From a virus, in the IMG/VR virus record IMGVR_UViG_3300020057_000072, positions 1 through 40,884 of that record: a stretch of 40,884 nt of DNA, one strand, 5' to 3'. This document shows, piece after piece, positions 23,023-30,477 of this stretch. Made by a program: the position numbers and the translations under genes. Within the stretch, counting starts at the first letter, position 1; every line of letters starts with the position of its first letter. The notes beneath the pieces are model-generated. The model did not search any database and was not told the DNA's origin. It worked only from the letters and a program-made list of their open reading frames with translations.

Positions 23023-24678
23023 ATGAAAAAAATAATATTCGGAAGCGAAGCTAGGCAAAAGTTATTACAAGGAGCAGTTATCGCTTATAGAGCCGTTTGT
23101 ACTACGCTCTCACCAAAAGGACGAAACGTCGGTATTACAAGGCAATGGGGAACACCAATAGCGGTTCATGATGGCGTTACAGTTATGAGAGAAGTAGAAG
23201 ACAGGGACGAGTTTGTAAATACAGGTATTCAGTTTATTAGGGAAGCAGCACAGAAGACAAATGAGGAGGCAGGCGATGGTACGACTACGGCAACCCTTCT
23301 GGCATACCACATTATAGACAAAGGAATGAAGCTCCTCGAAAAAGGAATAAACCCCATGATCCTCAGAAAGCAAATGGACGACGCAGTCCCAGCACTAAAG
23401 GAGCAACTCAAGAAAATCAGCAAATCAATCATGGGAACAGAAGACATCCAAAGAGTAGCATTCATATCTTCCGCCGATGAAGAAATAGGAAAAGTGGTAG
23501 CACAAGCCGTCGAAAAAGTAGGCGAACACGGACTGATAACCGTTGAAGAAGGCGGAGTCGAAATGGGAATCGACTACACCGAAGGAATGGAGTTTGACAA
23601 GGGATACGCAGCTCCACATTTTGTAACAAGCCCTCAGAGAATGGAAGCAATAATCGAAGAACCACTCGTCGCAGTTTTAGGAAAGAAAGTAACTCTTGTA
23701 AAAGAAATAATGCCCTTACTAGAAGTGATGGCAGCAATCAAAAAGGATATCTTAATAGTTGGAGAAGTTGAAGGCGACGCTTTGAAAACCGTCATCGTCA
23801 ACAAAATGAAAGGGAACATCAACATATTAGTAGTAACTCCACCAAGCTACGGTGACAGGAGAACATCCTCCCTTGAAGACATCGCACTCATAACAGGAGC
23901 AACAGTGGTATCAGAAGAACTCGGACTGGACATGGTACAGTTTACCAATCAGTTCGAAAAGAAATGGCTCGGACTTGCCAAGACAGTTGTCGCCGGACGC
24001 AACTCAACCGTCATTATAAAGATGGAGGAGAAAGACACCATCAACGAAGAATGGAAAAAAGATATATTGGAACGAAACAAGAAGGTAGCAGAACGCATCG
24101 AAAATTTGAAAGCCAATCTCGAAACCGAAACCTCAGTCTACGAGAAAGAGAAAATACAAGAACGCCTAGCAAAACTAACAACAGGCGTCGCCATTATAAA
24201 AGTCGGAGCGAAAACCGAAGCATCCATGCGTGAAAGATTAGAGAGAACCAAAGACGCAGTATCAGCAGCACGAGCAGCAGCCGAGGAAGGAATAGTACCC
24301 GGAGGCGGAGTCGCATTTCAACAGATGGCATCTATATTTATGGGAACGCCAAGTAAAAAAATGATGCTGAATGATGGCGAACAATTATTATATGACGTGT
24401 TACACGAACCGACACTCAAACTGCTCGATAATGCAGGAGAAGATGAAAAACAGAAAGCTCTCATCGTTGGAAAAATCAAACAAGCAGGTGGCGATTTTGG
24501 ATACAACGTAAACACAGGCAAGATGGAGGATTTAGTAAAAGCAGGTGTTATAGACCCAGCGAAAGTGATACGATTATCTGTAGAAAACGCAGTCGCTGTC
24601 GCCGGAACAATCTTATCAACAGATTGTTTGATAGTGGACGAACGTGAGCAAACTCAGACTCAAATGCAGGTAGTATAA
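23023..24678 (+). CDS. groEL: Chaperonin GroEL
   Basis: A 551-residue protein. ATG 23023 was chosen because an earlier TTG lies inside the tRNA. ATPase features are present: Asp50 in HDGVTV, DGTTT (85-89), the KDAVSAARAA segment with an Asp at the D398 position, and PGGGVAF near residue 426. The apical domain is recognisable (PPSYGDRRTSSLEDIA, like the usual FGDRR). The C-terminal Gly-Gly-Met repeats are absent, replaced by a Gln/Thr-rich tail. It folds proteins in ATP-driven double rings with GroES, probably capsid or other phage proteins. Confidence 0.95.
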   Translation: MKKIIFGSEARQKLLQGAVIAYRAVCTTLSPKGRNVGITRQWGTPIAVHDGVTVMREVEDRDEFVNTGIQFIREAAQKTNEEAGDGTTTATLLAYHIIDKGMKLLEKGINPMILRKQMDDAVPALKEQLKKISKSIMGTEDIQRVAFISSADEEIGKVVAQAVEKVGEHGLITVEEGGVEMGIDYTEGMEFDKGYAAPHFVTSPQRMEAIIEEPLVAVLGKKVTLVKEIMPLLEVMAAIKKDILIVGEVEGDALKTVIVNKMKGNINILVVTPPSYGDRRTSSLEDIALITGATVVSEELGLDMVQFTNQFEKKWLGLAKTVVAGRNSTVIIKMEEKDTINEEWKKDILERNKKVAERIENLKANLETETSVYEKEKIQERLAKLTTGVAIIKVGAKTEASMRERLERTKDAVSAARAAAEEGIVPGGGVAFQQMASIFMGTPSKKMMLNDGEQLLYDVLHEPTLKLLDNAGEDEKQKALIVGKIKQAGGDFGYNVNTGKMEDLVKAGVIDPAKVIRLSVENAVAVAGTILSTDCLIVDEREQTQTQMQVV

Positions 24679-24752
24679 AAAATATAGGATAAGCCGGAGA
24701 ACGACGCAAAACAACTATGGGACAACTTTATTTTCAAAAATAGGAGCATATC

Positions 24753-25076
24753 ATGAGATATAAAGTATTCTTCACAACAGGCGAAAATATCGTCATTAAC
24801 GACTGGCAGTTTGACACCCTCCAGCACTCCTCAAAACTAACAGGCGACCCCATCTATATGAGACAGGGAGCAGACGACCCGACAATCATGCTTCACGTAA
24901 AATACATAACCCACATAGTCCCAGCCAACGCATACGAACAAGAAGGAGCAGTCGTCACGCCTCCATCCCCGGAATCCGTAGCCAAAGCCAAAGCAAAAGA
25001 ACAGGATAGTATTAAATCAGACCCAACTGCTATACTAAATAGAGTGAAGGAAAAACAGGAAGAAACACATGGCTAA
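24753..25076 (+). CDS. Hypothetical protein
   Basis: A 107-residue protein with a beta-rich N-terminal domain (RYKVFFTTGENIVINDWQF, later LHVKYITHIVP) and a charged Ala/Lys/Glu tail. A ribosome site (AGGAG) lies 6 nt before the ATG. An extended -10-like box (TGCTATACT, near 25030) is found inside its 3' end. Family not recognised. Confidence 0.65.
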   Translation: MRYKVFFTTGENIVINDWQFDTLQHSSKLTGDPIYMRQGADDPTIMLHVKYITHIVPANAYEQEGAVVTPPSPESVAKAKAKEQDSIKSDPTAILNRVKEKQEETHG

Positions 25077-25317
25077 CCCAACATCAACCACAACAGTAAA
25101 GACCTATGAGTACCCGACAAAAAAGTACGGAATGTTTCAGGTTATAACCCACAATGATGTCGTTGTTTTTATAGAATATAAAAGAGATGGACAAGATGAA
25201 AACGGAAATCCAACTGAAAAACACAAGTTCTCCTCAAATGATATAGACTTCGCTAAGGGCGTATTTTTAGCTTTGAAGCAAATGTTCAACGAGCTAAATA
25301 TCGATCCAAAACTATGA
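25069..25317 (+). CDS. Hypothetical protein
   Basis: An 82-residue protein overlapping the previous gene by 8 nt and the next by 4 nt (ATGA). A beta hairpin (FQVITHNDVVVFIEYKRDG) is followed by a helix (FAKGVFLALKQMFNEL). No known family. Confidence 0.6.
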   Translation: MANPTSTTTVKTYEYPTKKYGMFQVITHNDVVVFIEYKRDGQDENGNPTEKHKFSSNDIDFAKGVFLALKQMFNELNIDPKL

Positions 25318-25607
25318 CATGCCCAAGAACAGCCTGTACAAATGAAGCCATATCCGATAGCCAATATGGAGTTCTCCCTTGTAAGAATCACCAGAAAAAA
25401 GACACAGAAAAGGTAGCCAAGATAAGACGTTCTCCAGAGTTCTATACACTCAGTCAACAGGATAGATTCCAACACCAAAGAGATCGGTACGCCAAAGATA
25501 TCCTCCAACCATTCGAAGGAGCAGGCGACCCAAACCTAGAATTTGTCAAAGCATACCCTGACAAAGTAAAGGATTATTTCACGCCGGAACAACTGCGAAA
25601 ATTATGA
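25314..25607 (+). CDS. Small zinc-finger-like protein
   Basis: A 97-residue protein beginning with a CPRTAC and later LPCKNH, a Cys/His set like short zinc ribbons. The rest is helical and charged (QDRFQHQRDRYAKDIL). It is coupled by ATGA overlaps on both sides. Role unknown; nucleic-acid contact is plausible. Confidence 0.6.
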   Translation: MTCPRTACTNEAISDSQYGVLPCKNHQKKDTEKVAKIRRSPEFYTLSQQDRFQHQRDRYAKDILQPFEGAGDPNLEFVKAYPDKVKDYFTPEQLRKL

Positions 25608-25696
25608 CTTGGATATTATATTTTTTCAGGAAACCAAAGGCGGAGTGGAGTGACATCGTCCTCTGGCAGATAGCCAGACAGATAACAACAAAATGA
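25604..25696 (+). CDS. 30-residue micro-protein
   Basis: The gene shares ATGA overlaps with both neighbours, which supports real translation. The peptide is amphipathic (MTWILYFFRKPKAEW). It starts with the same 14 bases as the gene at 29147, suggesting related ends. Confidence 0.5.
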   Translation: MTWILYFFRKPKAEWSDIVLWQIARQITTK

Positions 25697-26070
25697 ACAG
25701 AGCACAAAGACGAGCTGAAGCAAAAAGAAGCGATAAACCATTCAAAGAAACACTTAAAAGTTTAGAAAAAGACGACGGTAAGCCACAAGATAGAACAATG
25801 GAGATGTGGTGCTGGAGGCATCAAACAAAATGGGAAAACGAAAAGCATCCAACCGAACGAGATAAGAAAAAAGCAGAGGAAATAAGGCTAAAACCCTTTA
25901 AAAAATACGATGAAAATGGTAAACTAATTATGGGTAGAAGATGCGGAAAGTGTGGAAACGAGGTATTAGTTTCTGAGAAACGAGCCGTCCTACATACAGG
26001 ACTCGAAGGCTCGACTGACAAACAGACCGACGAGGTCAAACCAAACTTAGACTATGGCATTAATATTTAA
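25693..26070 (+). CDS. Zinc-ribbon protein
   Basis: A 125-residue basic protein with MNRAQRRAEAKR at the start (a helical arginine-rich segment, common in phage RNA/DNA-binding proteins), a CWRH motif (about 39-42) and CGKCGNE (about 84-90). Together these could form one zinc site. The 3' end overlaps the next gene by 17 nt. Confidence 0.6.
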   Translation: MNRAQRRAEAKRSDKPFKETLKSLEKDDGKPQDRTMEMWCWRHQTKWENEKHPTERDKKKAEEIRLKPFKKYDENGKLIMGRRCGKCGNEVLVSEKRAVLHTGLEGSTDKQTDEVKPNLDYGINI

Positions 26071-26251
26071 GTGTAATACTTGCAGTAAGAGGTATGATGC
26101 ACAGATTATCTCCAGCATCATCTATATGGACGGTAACAAAAGGCTTACACTCAAAAACGAGAATGACGATTGTGAATCGTGTAGTGAGGAGATTAAAAAG
26201 GCAACAGCTCAGAAACGTACTGAGATAAAACAACAAAATGGAAACAACTAA
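26054..26251 (+). CDS. Small double-CxxC protein
   Basis: A 65-residue protein with CNTC (about 7-10) and CESC (about 40-43), a classic spacing for a zinc ribbon, then a basic Gln/Asn tail. It overlaps its neighbours on both sides. Function unknown. Confidence 0.6.
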   Translation: MALIFKCNTCSKRYDAQIISSIIYMDGNKRLTLKNENDDCESCSEEIKKATAQKRTEIKQQNGNN

Positions 26252-26345
26252 TCAAACAGGACAACTCGTACCATTAGATAAACTCATCGAGTGGGAGCAC
26301 AACCCACGCAACATAAACTCGGCGAACTTTGCAATCAGTTTCTAA
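26238..26345 (+). pseudogene. ParB-like N-terminal fragment fused out of frame to SSB
   Basis: Thirty-five residues start METTNQTGQLVPLDKLIEW and reach EHNPRNI, the opening of ParB/Srx-fold domains. At about base 26315 the similarity stops, and the DNA continues in another frame as the C-terminal half of a single-strand binding protein. A deletion joining two genes explains this better than a real short gene. Confidence 0.5.
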
Positions 26346-26500
26346 CCAAAGGCAGAAAATGTTATGTAGAAGGAAGACTCTCAACCAGAGAGTGGGAAAA
26401 AGACGGAATCAAAAAAAATAAAACAGAAGTAATAATCGACGACATGATACTATTAGATAGTAAGCAAAAAGAAAATGGACAACCAACAGAAACAACTTAA
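26291..26500 (+). pseudogene. ssb: C-terminal half of single-stranded DNA-binding protein
   Basis: From about 26315 the frame reads LGELCNQFLTKGRKCYVEG, then RLSTREWEKDG and TEVIIDDMILL, which are the last strands of the SSB OB-fold. The first half of the fold is missing and the usual acidic tip (DDDIPF-like) is absent; it ends in Glu/Gln/Thr residues. A GTG at 26291 could start it, but half an OB-fold should not bind DNA. It marks the deletion point with the ParB-like fragment. Confidence 0.65.
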
Positions 26501-26969
26501 GAAACTTGAACTAACAGACGAAGAACTCAAACTCGTAGAAAAAACAAAGTTTGATGATTTTGTAGGATTTTTCCTAGACCAAAGCAATGCATTAACTTAC
26601 GGAAACGCAACGCAATCAGCATGCCTAGCATACAACTTCGACCCAAAGAATCCAAAGGACTACGCTAAGGCGTCAGTTTACGGTCATAGAAATGTTAAGA
26701 ACGTTAAGCAGTTAGCGTCAGCATACGCCGACAGCAGGGGACACACATTCGGAAAGATGATGGATGTAGCCGTCGCCAAAATGTACGACGCAAAGAATGG
26801 CAAGGGAATAGAGTGGTGGAAAGAAATAATGATGCTAACCGGCATGAGAGAGCCAGAAGGAGCAAAGATCGTAATAAATAATAGCAACAATCAAGCCAAC
26901 GTAGATATAAACGATCCGGCAGCCATAGACTACAACAAGAAGTTCAAACAGTTTTTGATGAACGAATAA
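26475..26969 (+). CDS. Putative terminase small subunit
   Basis: A 164-residue protein. Residues about 30-95 resemble the helix-turn-helix of small terminases (YGNATQSACLAYNF, then AKASVYGHRNVKNVKQLA). A helical middle and an acidic C-terminal tail follow (INDPAAIDYNKKFKQFL). It would recognise the packaging site and hand DNA to the large subunit. It is 4.3 kb upstream of terL, separated by small genes, which is unusual but known. It lies just before a DnaA-box cluster. Confidence 0.5.
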   Translation: MDNQQKQLKKLELTDEELKLVEKTKFDDFVGFFLDQSNALTYGNATQSACLAYNFDPKNPKDYAKASVYGHRNVKNVKQLASAYADSRGHTFGKMMDVAVAKMYDAKNGKGIEWWKEIMMLTGMREPEGAKIVINNSNNQANVDINDPAAIDYNKKFKQFLMNE

Positions 26970-26970
26970 G

Positions 26971-27002
26971 TTATCCCCAGAGTTATCCCCAAATGTGGAC
27001 AA
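26971..27002 (+). other. DnaA-box-like cluster
   Basis: Two direct copies of TTATCCCCA (26971, 26983; 12 bp apart) and one inverted TGTGGACAA (26994-27002, reverse complement TTGTCCACA). Each is within one or two bases of the consensus TTATCCACA. They could bind host DnaA as a second origin or as a regulator. Confidence 0.5.
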
Positions 27003-27012
27003 CCCCAGACAA

Positions 27013-27047
27013 AAGCAAAAAACCCGACTAGGGTAAATTTAGCCGGG
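27013..27047 (-). terminator. Intrinsic terminator on the minus strand
   Basis: CCCGACTA (27023-27030) pairs with TAGCCGGG (27040-27047) apart from one A/C mismatch. On the minus strand the stem is followed by TTTTTT. The plus strand has no T-run. No minus-strand gene ends here, so it may stop antisense transcription toward the small terminase. From 27053 to 27210 I see only very short frames (about 20-25 codons) that I do not call. Confidence 0.45.
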
Positions 27048-27211
27048 CTTATGCCAAAGGGAGATAATGCGAAACAGAGCATCCGCCTCGCAAGACTCCT
27101 AAAAAACCAGTAAAGAAAACGCTACGTCAAACAGCGATGAAAGACGTAACACCTAAAAAGTATCATAAACCCCAACAGTTAGCAAGAACAGAGCAACTTA
27201 CTTCTACCGCT

Positions 27212-27240
27212 TGACTATCGAACGGCTCGATGCTATAATA
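27212..27240 (+). promoter_or_regulatory. Strong sigma-70-type promoter
   Basis: TTGACT (27212-27217), a 17-bp spacer and TATAAT (27235-27240). The next ATG is at 27251, 10 nt on, giving at most a very short leader. It drives the run of small genes that follows. Confidence 0.7.
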
Positions 27241-27250
27241 CAATAAGAAT

Positions 27251-27397
27251 ATGAAAAACAAATACATAACAGCCTGCAACACCTGCAAACAGAGCAAAAT
27301 GAAAGCAGAGATGATTCAGCAAGCAGAGGGATACAAATGCATACCCTGCAACAAGAAAAAATACGAAATAGCACACGAAGGAGGGGAAAAAACATGA
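27251..27397 (+). CDS. Small CxxC zinc protein
   Basis: A 48-residue protein with CNTC (about 9-12) and CIPC (about 30-33), zinc-ribbon spacing, then a Lys-rich end. It is the first gene after the TTGACT/TATAAT promoter and is coupled by ATGA to the next gene. Confidence 0.55.
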   Translation: MKNKYITACNTCKQSKMKAEMIQQAEGYKCIPCNKKKYEIAHEGGEKT

Positions 27398-27507
27398 TAA
27401 CTATAATCTTTCTTGTTGGAGCATTTGTCTTACACTGGTGGGGATTTAGCTGGCTCATGCTACTAATAGTATTGATAATTGATGGACTTAATTCTACTTT
27501 AACATGA
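27394..27507 (+). CDS. 37-residue membrane protein
   Basis: It is almost entirely one or two hydrophobic helices (IIFLVGAFVLHWWGF, then WLMLLIVLII). It is coupled at both ends by ATGA overlaps. Its role in the host membrane is unknown. Confidence 0.55.
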   Translation: MITIIFLVGAFVLHWWGFSWLMLLIVLIIDGLNSTLT

Positions 27508-27794
27508 AAATAACACAAGCAGAAATGATGATACGAGGCGAGTTTAACAACTGCCCCGGAGGAGACGTACTCCTAAACCATCTATACATATATAACCTAA
27601 ACGAAGTAGCACTGATAAAAGACACAGACAAGCCATACTGGAAAAACAACGAAGCAACACTGGTAATGGCGATAGATAAAAACGACGCAAAGGCAGCATT
27701 AGCCTTAGCAAAAATAGCAACCGAATACAACGCCGACGAGTTCGACTGGTTACCAACGGAAGACAAGTACGTTATAAGAATGTGGTGGGACTAA
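27504..27794 (+). CDS. Hypothetical protein
   Basis: A 96-residue protein, mixed alpha/beta, with a helix-rich middle (DKNDAKAALALAKIATEY). No motif recognised. The start overlaps the membrane-protein stop. Confidence 0.6.
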   Translation: MKITQAEMMIRGEFNNCPGGDVLLNHLYIYNLNEVALIKDTDKPYWKNNEATLVMAIDKNDAKAALALAKIATEYNADEFDWLPTEDKYVIRMWWD

Positions 27795-27796
27795 TT

Positions 27797-27985
27797 ATGG
27801 AAGAACAATACCAAATGACAGATGAAGAAGTACAGGAAGTAGCTATCTACGACGAGGAACAGGGTAGTAAGTGTCCTGAATGTGGGACGAACATGGTAGT
27901 AACCACATGGCGTAACCCATCAACCTACCAAACCGAAACAGAGGCAACATGCCCTGAGTGCGGAGGAACGGAGACAACCCTATGA
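27797..27985 (+). CDS. Zinc-ribbon protein with two CPECG knuckles
   Basis: A 62-residue protein: an acidic start, then CPECGTNM (about 26-33) and CPECGGTE (about 53-60), a clear four-cysteine zinc ribbon. It is a probable nucleic-acid or protein adaptor. ATG 27797 was chosen over an upstream GTG that overlaps the previous gene. Confidence 0.65.
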   Translation: MEEQYQMTDEEVQEVAIYDEEQGSKCPECGTNMVVTTWRNPSTYQTETEATCPECGGTETTL

Positions 27986-28033
27986 TTGAAGCAATATATA
28001 GTAGGCGGAAATAGCCTACCTAGCAAACAAAGA

Positions 28034-28204
28034 ATGAGCAAAAAACAGTACGGCAAGATAAAAGAACGCCTCGAACTTGGAGAGATAATGATAAACCTAG
28101 CAGGCGGATTCATGAAAGCACCCAAGCGCTGGACAACCGAGTACCAACGGTTAGCAGAGCAGGCGCTCATGTACGAAATAGAAAATAACCTATTACCCTT
28201 ATGA
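28034..28204 (+). CDS. Small helical protein
   Basis: A 56-residue basic helical protein (KKQYGKIKERLELGEIMINL). ATG 28034 was chosen; an upstream TTG (27986) would extend it. A tiny frame, ATG 27982 to TAG 28014, overlaps the start and may be a coupling peptide. Its stop overlaps the next ATG. Confidence 0.5.
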   Translation: MSKKQYGKIKERLELGEIMINLAGGFMKAPKRWTTEYQRLAEQALMYEIENNLLPL

Positions 28205-28503
28205 ATAAACGAGACGAAATCATACATAAGCACTTTTCCAAGATGGCACACAAAAGCGTCGAATCCCGACGTGCCTCAATGGGAGCCGAAGGACTAAAAG
28301 CCCAGATGATAGAGCTGTCCCGGAGAGCAGTCGAAGCAAGACAGAGAAACCGCCAGATTAGAGCCTTAGTTGTGGACTTAGATACTCCCGAAAACAACTG
28401 CAAGATATGCGGAGCAAGTCATAAGGAAATCAACGACAACAATAAGGTAACCTATGCCAAAGTACACCAGAAGTACCTAGTAAAGCTGGTGAAGAAGCCA
28501 TGA
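28201..28503 (+). CDS. Basic helical protein with C-terminal cysteine pair
   Basis: A 100-residue protein whose first 60 residues form long basic helices (ELSRRAVEARQRNRQIR). CKICGASH (about 67-74) looks like half a zinc site. Nucleic-acid binding is likely from the charge pattern only. Confidence 0.6.
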   Translation: MNKRDEIIHKHFSKMAHKSVESRRASMGAEGLKAQMIELSRRAVEARQRNRQIRALVVDLDTPENNCKICGASHKEINDNNKVTYAKVHQKYLVKLVKKP

Positions 28504-28513
28504 AAAAAGAATT

Positions 28514-28912
28514 ATGAAATGTACACATATAACAGGAGTAACAAAAGAAGCTAGACAAATTATTAACAGACGGGGAGAAATAACCTTTACTTATATGAAA
28601 GACTACACAGAAAAAAGATTAGAGTCTAAAAAACGCCTAGAAACAATAGTTGGTGGTTATTGTTATGCACAAGACGGTGGAAATGGTGGTTATGAGTTTA
28701 GTGATATTGTTAAGCATATTGACGAATCAATCCACCAAGCAGTAGCAGAAGAGAGGAAGTGGATTCTTGATGGGTTGCCAGAGAAGAAATACTTTGGAAA
28801 AGATTATATCGAAGGTAGCAATAGTGATTCTAATTATGTGCATGGCTACAACCAAGCACTAGACGATCTCCTCGCCTCCCTAGACAAACCATTAAAAGTT
28901 GATGAAGAATAA
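28514..28912 (+). CDS. Hypothetical protein
   Basis: A 132-residue protein with no recognised domain. Its DNA from 28514 on is richer in T and uses more GGT/GAT codons than upstream genes, and it contains a 22-bp repeat (28579-28600) found again at 29101. Probably a later acquisition. Confidence 0.55.
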   Translation: MKCTHITGVTKEARQIINRRGEITFTYMKDYTEKRLESKKRLETIVGGYCYAQDGGNGGYEFSDIVKHIDESIHQAVAEERKWILDGLPEKKYFGKDYIEGSNSDSNYVHGYNQALDDLLASLDKPLKVDEE

Positions 28913-28913
28913 T

Positions 28914-29105
28914 ATGAAAAACGAAGAGAGAAGAGAGCACGAAGTTTTTAATAAGAAAAGAGTGTCTATTAGAAAAATGAATAAAGCACTAATTGAAAAA
29001 TGGAGAGCTGAAGAAAGACCGTGGTGGATGTTTTGGTCACACACAATATCTTTCGAGGAAAAGAGAGATATCATTATTAGAAATTGGGAGTCTATTAAGG
29101 AATAA
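28914..29105 (+). CDS. Small charged protein
   Basis: A 63-residue, highly charged, Trp-rich protein (WRAEERPWWMFWSH). ATG 28914 was chosen as the start. No family recognised. It is followed by copied fragments at 29101-29143. Confidence 0.5.
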   Translation: MKNEERREHEVFNKKRVSIRKMNKALIEKWRAEERPWWMFWSHTISFEEKRDIIIRNWESIKE

Positions 29106-29134
29106 CCTTTACTTATATGAAAAAACTAACTAAA
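29101..29134 (+). repeat. Patchwork of two short copied segments
   Basis: Bases 29101-29122 repeat 28579-28600 exactly (22 bp). Bases 29117-29134 repeat 29340-29357, the first 18 bases of the gene there. The pieces overlap, so this spot looks like a duplicated gene start left behind by recombination. Confidence 0.7.
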
Positions 29135-29146
29135 AAGGACTAACCT

Positions 29147-29356
29147 ATGACTTGGATATTCCATCAGCTAAAACGACTCCAATACTTCTTAAAGCACGGG
29201 AGGGATGATTATGGCAAACTTGGTTTTACTGAGCTTAGGTATAAGGGGAAAAGGTTAGTTTCAAAAGGTATTGTTCCTCATCATGAAATATGGACAGTTG
29301 ATAAAAACGGCAAGATCATTAAAATAGAAAGGATTAACTATGAAAAAACTAACTAA
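29147..29356 (+). CDS. Hypothetical protein
   Basis: A 69-residue basic protein (FHQLKRLQYFLKHGRD, then beta strands with KNGKIIKIERI). It shares its first bases with the micro-gene at 25604 and overlaps the next gene by 17 nt. Confidence 0.5.
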   Translation: MTWIFHQLKRLQYFLKHGRDDYGKLGFTELRYKGKRLVSKGIVPHHEIWTVDKNGKIIKIERINYEKTN

Positions 29357-29534
29357 ACAAGAACAAAAATTAGAGGCACTGGAAGCCTACGAAGCAATAA
29401 TAGACCCAGCATATGAAGCAATGAAACGCCCACAACGGGAAGCATTTGAAGCAATAGCAGTACCAGCATGGAAAGCCTTTCTAGCAAAGTGCAAAGAGAT
29501 AGACGAACAGGGAGGAGGAGAAGATGAAGCTTAA
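29340..29534 (+). CDS. Small helical repeat-like protein
   Basis: A 64-residue protein made of three similar helical turns built around EAYEAI, PAYEAM and EAIAVPAWKAF, ending in an acidic Gly/Glu tail. Proteins with EAxxPAxxA repeats occur in phages and gut microbes without known role. Confidence 0.55.
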   Translation: MKKLTKQEQKLEALEAYEAIIDPAYEAMKRPQREAFEAIAVPAWKAFLAKCKEIDEQGGGEDEA

Positions 29535-29634
29535 TATAGACGGTAAAATAATGGATTTAGTTCAATGTGAAAAGTGCAGTGCTATGAAATTAGAGGGCAA
29601 GCAGTGTTCTTGTGAGAAAGAACAAGATGAATAA
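29524..29634 (+). CDS. 36-residue zinc-finger micro-protein
   Basis: CEKC (about 15-18) and CSC (about 28-30) lie within 16 residues, a possible minimal zinc site. It overlaps both neighbours and has a GGAGGAGGAG ribosome site just before the ATG. Confidence 0.5.
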   Translation: MKLNIDGKIMDLVQCEKCSAMKLEGKQCSCEKEQDE

Positions 29635-29944
29635 CTTAATAGCTGAGAGTATCAAGAGATTCAACGATTTAGCCAGAAAGGAAATAAAGCACTATGACAA
29701 TATGTGTGATAGAGGAGATTTTTGCATATGCTTACAGGATGTGCAGGCTGATTTTCTCAAGCAAGAACTCACCTCTATAGCAGAAAAGACTAGGGAGGAC
29801 ACAGAACAAAACATAAAGAAAGCATTTCTCACATATTTGTTTGAAAATAGGATAGAGGATGATCTTAAGGGAAGATTTGCGTCTTCACAATATGACTTGA
29901 TTTGGAAAAAGATTGTGAATTTATCAGACAAGGAGAGTAAATGA
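29627..29944 (+). CDS. Helical hypothetical protein
   Basis: A 105-residue, mostly helical and charged protein (KRFNDLARKEIKHYDN). ATG 29627 was chosen at the overlap with the micro-protein stop. No motif recognised. Confidence 0.55.
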   Translation: MNNLIAESIKRFNDLARKEIKHYDNMCDRGDFCICLQDVQADFLKQELTSIAEKTREDTEQNIKKAFLTYLFENRIEDDLKGRFASSQYDLIWKKIVNLSDKESK

Positions 29945-30006
29945 TCACTACATTTCACTACTTCATCAATAAACGATGAGCGAGAAGTCTGGTAGAATAA
30001 CAGTAA

Positions 30007-30450
30007 ATGTGCATCCATCAGGCGAAAGACCCGACAAAATGCAAACGGTGTAAAAAGAAGAAGACAAAGTATGTTAGTAAACCAACACAGCCAAAGAAGA
30101 AGCAACCTAAAAGACGATATCCACAGACGGAACGGCGACGCTTTGATCTTAACCCAACCAGCCGGAAGCACGAAACAACAATAGCCATGCTGATTCTTAA
30201 TTGCACTTGTCAGTTTAAAACTCACGCACTCGAATACGACGAGAAGACCGAGGCGTACCTAAAAGACCTGATCGCCCGCAACGGACTCCACAGAAAGGTT
30301 ACCGTTGAAGGTGGCAAATCTTACAAAGTTCCTGTAGCATTTATGCTAGCCCATACAATGCTCGCCGAAAACATGGACACCTACGGCTTTGATGAGTGGG
30401 AAGACCCGAAACCAGATATTGACATGACGAATGGCAAGGCGGTACAGTAG
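30007..30450 (+). CDS. Basic protein with CxxC and folded C-terminal domain
   Basis: A 147-residue protein. CKRC (about 12-15) lies in a very basic stretch up to residue 60. Residues 60-147 are acidic and folded-looking (YDEKTEAYLKDLIARNGLH). An internal ATG near residue 61 (MLILNCTC) could give a shorter form. Family unknown. Confidence 0.5.
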   Translation: MCIHQAKDPTKCKRCKKKKTKYVSKPTQPKKKQPKRRYPQTERRRFDLNPTSRKHETTIAMLILNCTCQFKTHALEYDEKTEAYLKDLIARNGLHRKVTVEGGKSYKVPVAFMLAHTMLAENMDTYGFDEWEDPKPDIDMTNGKAVQ

Positions 30451-30477
30451 ATTCATGACCCGAAGGGAGGTGAACCA

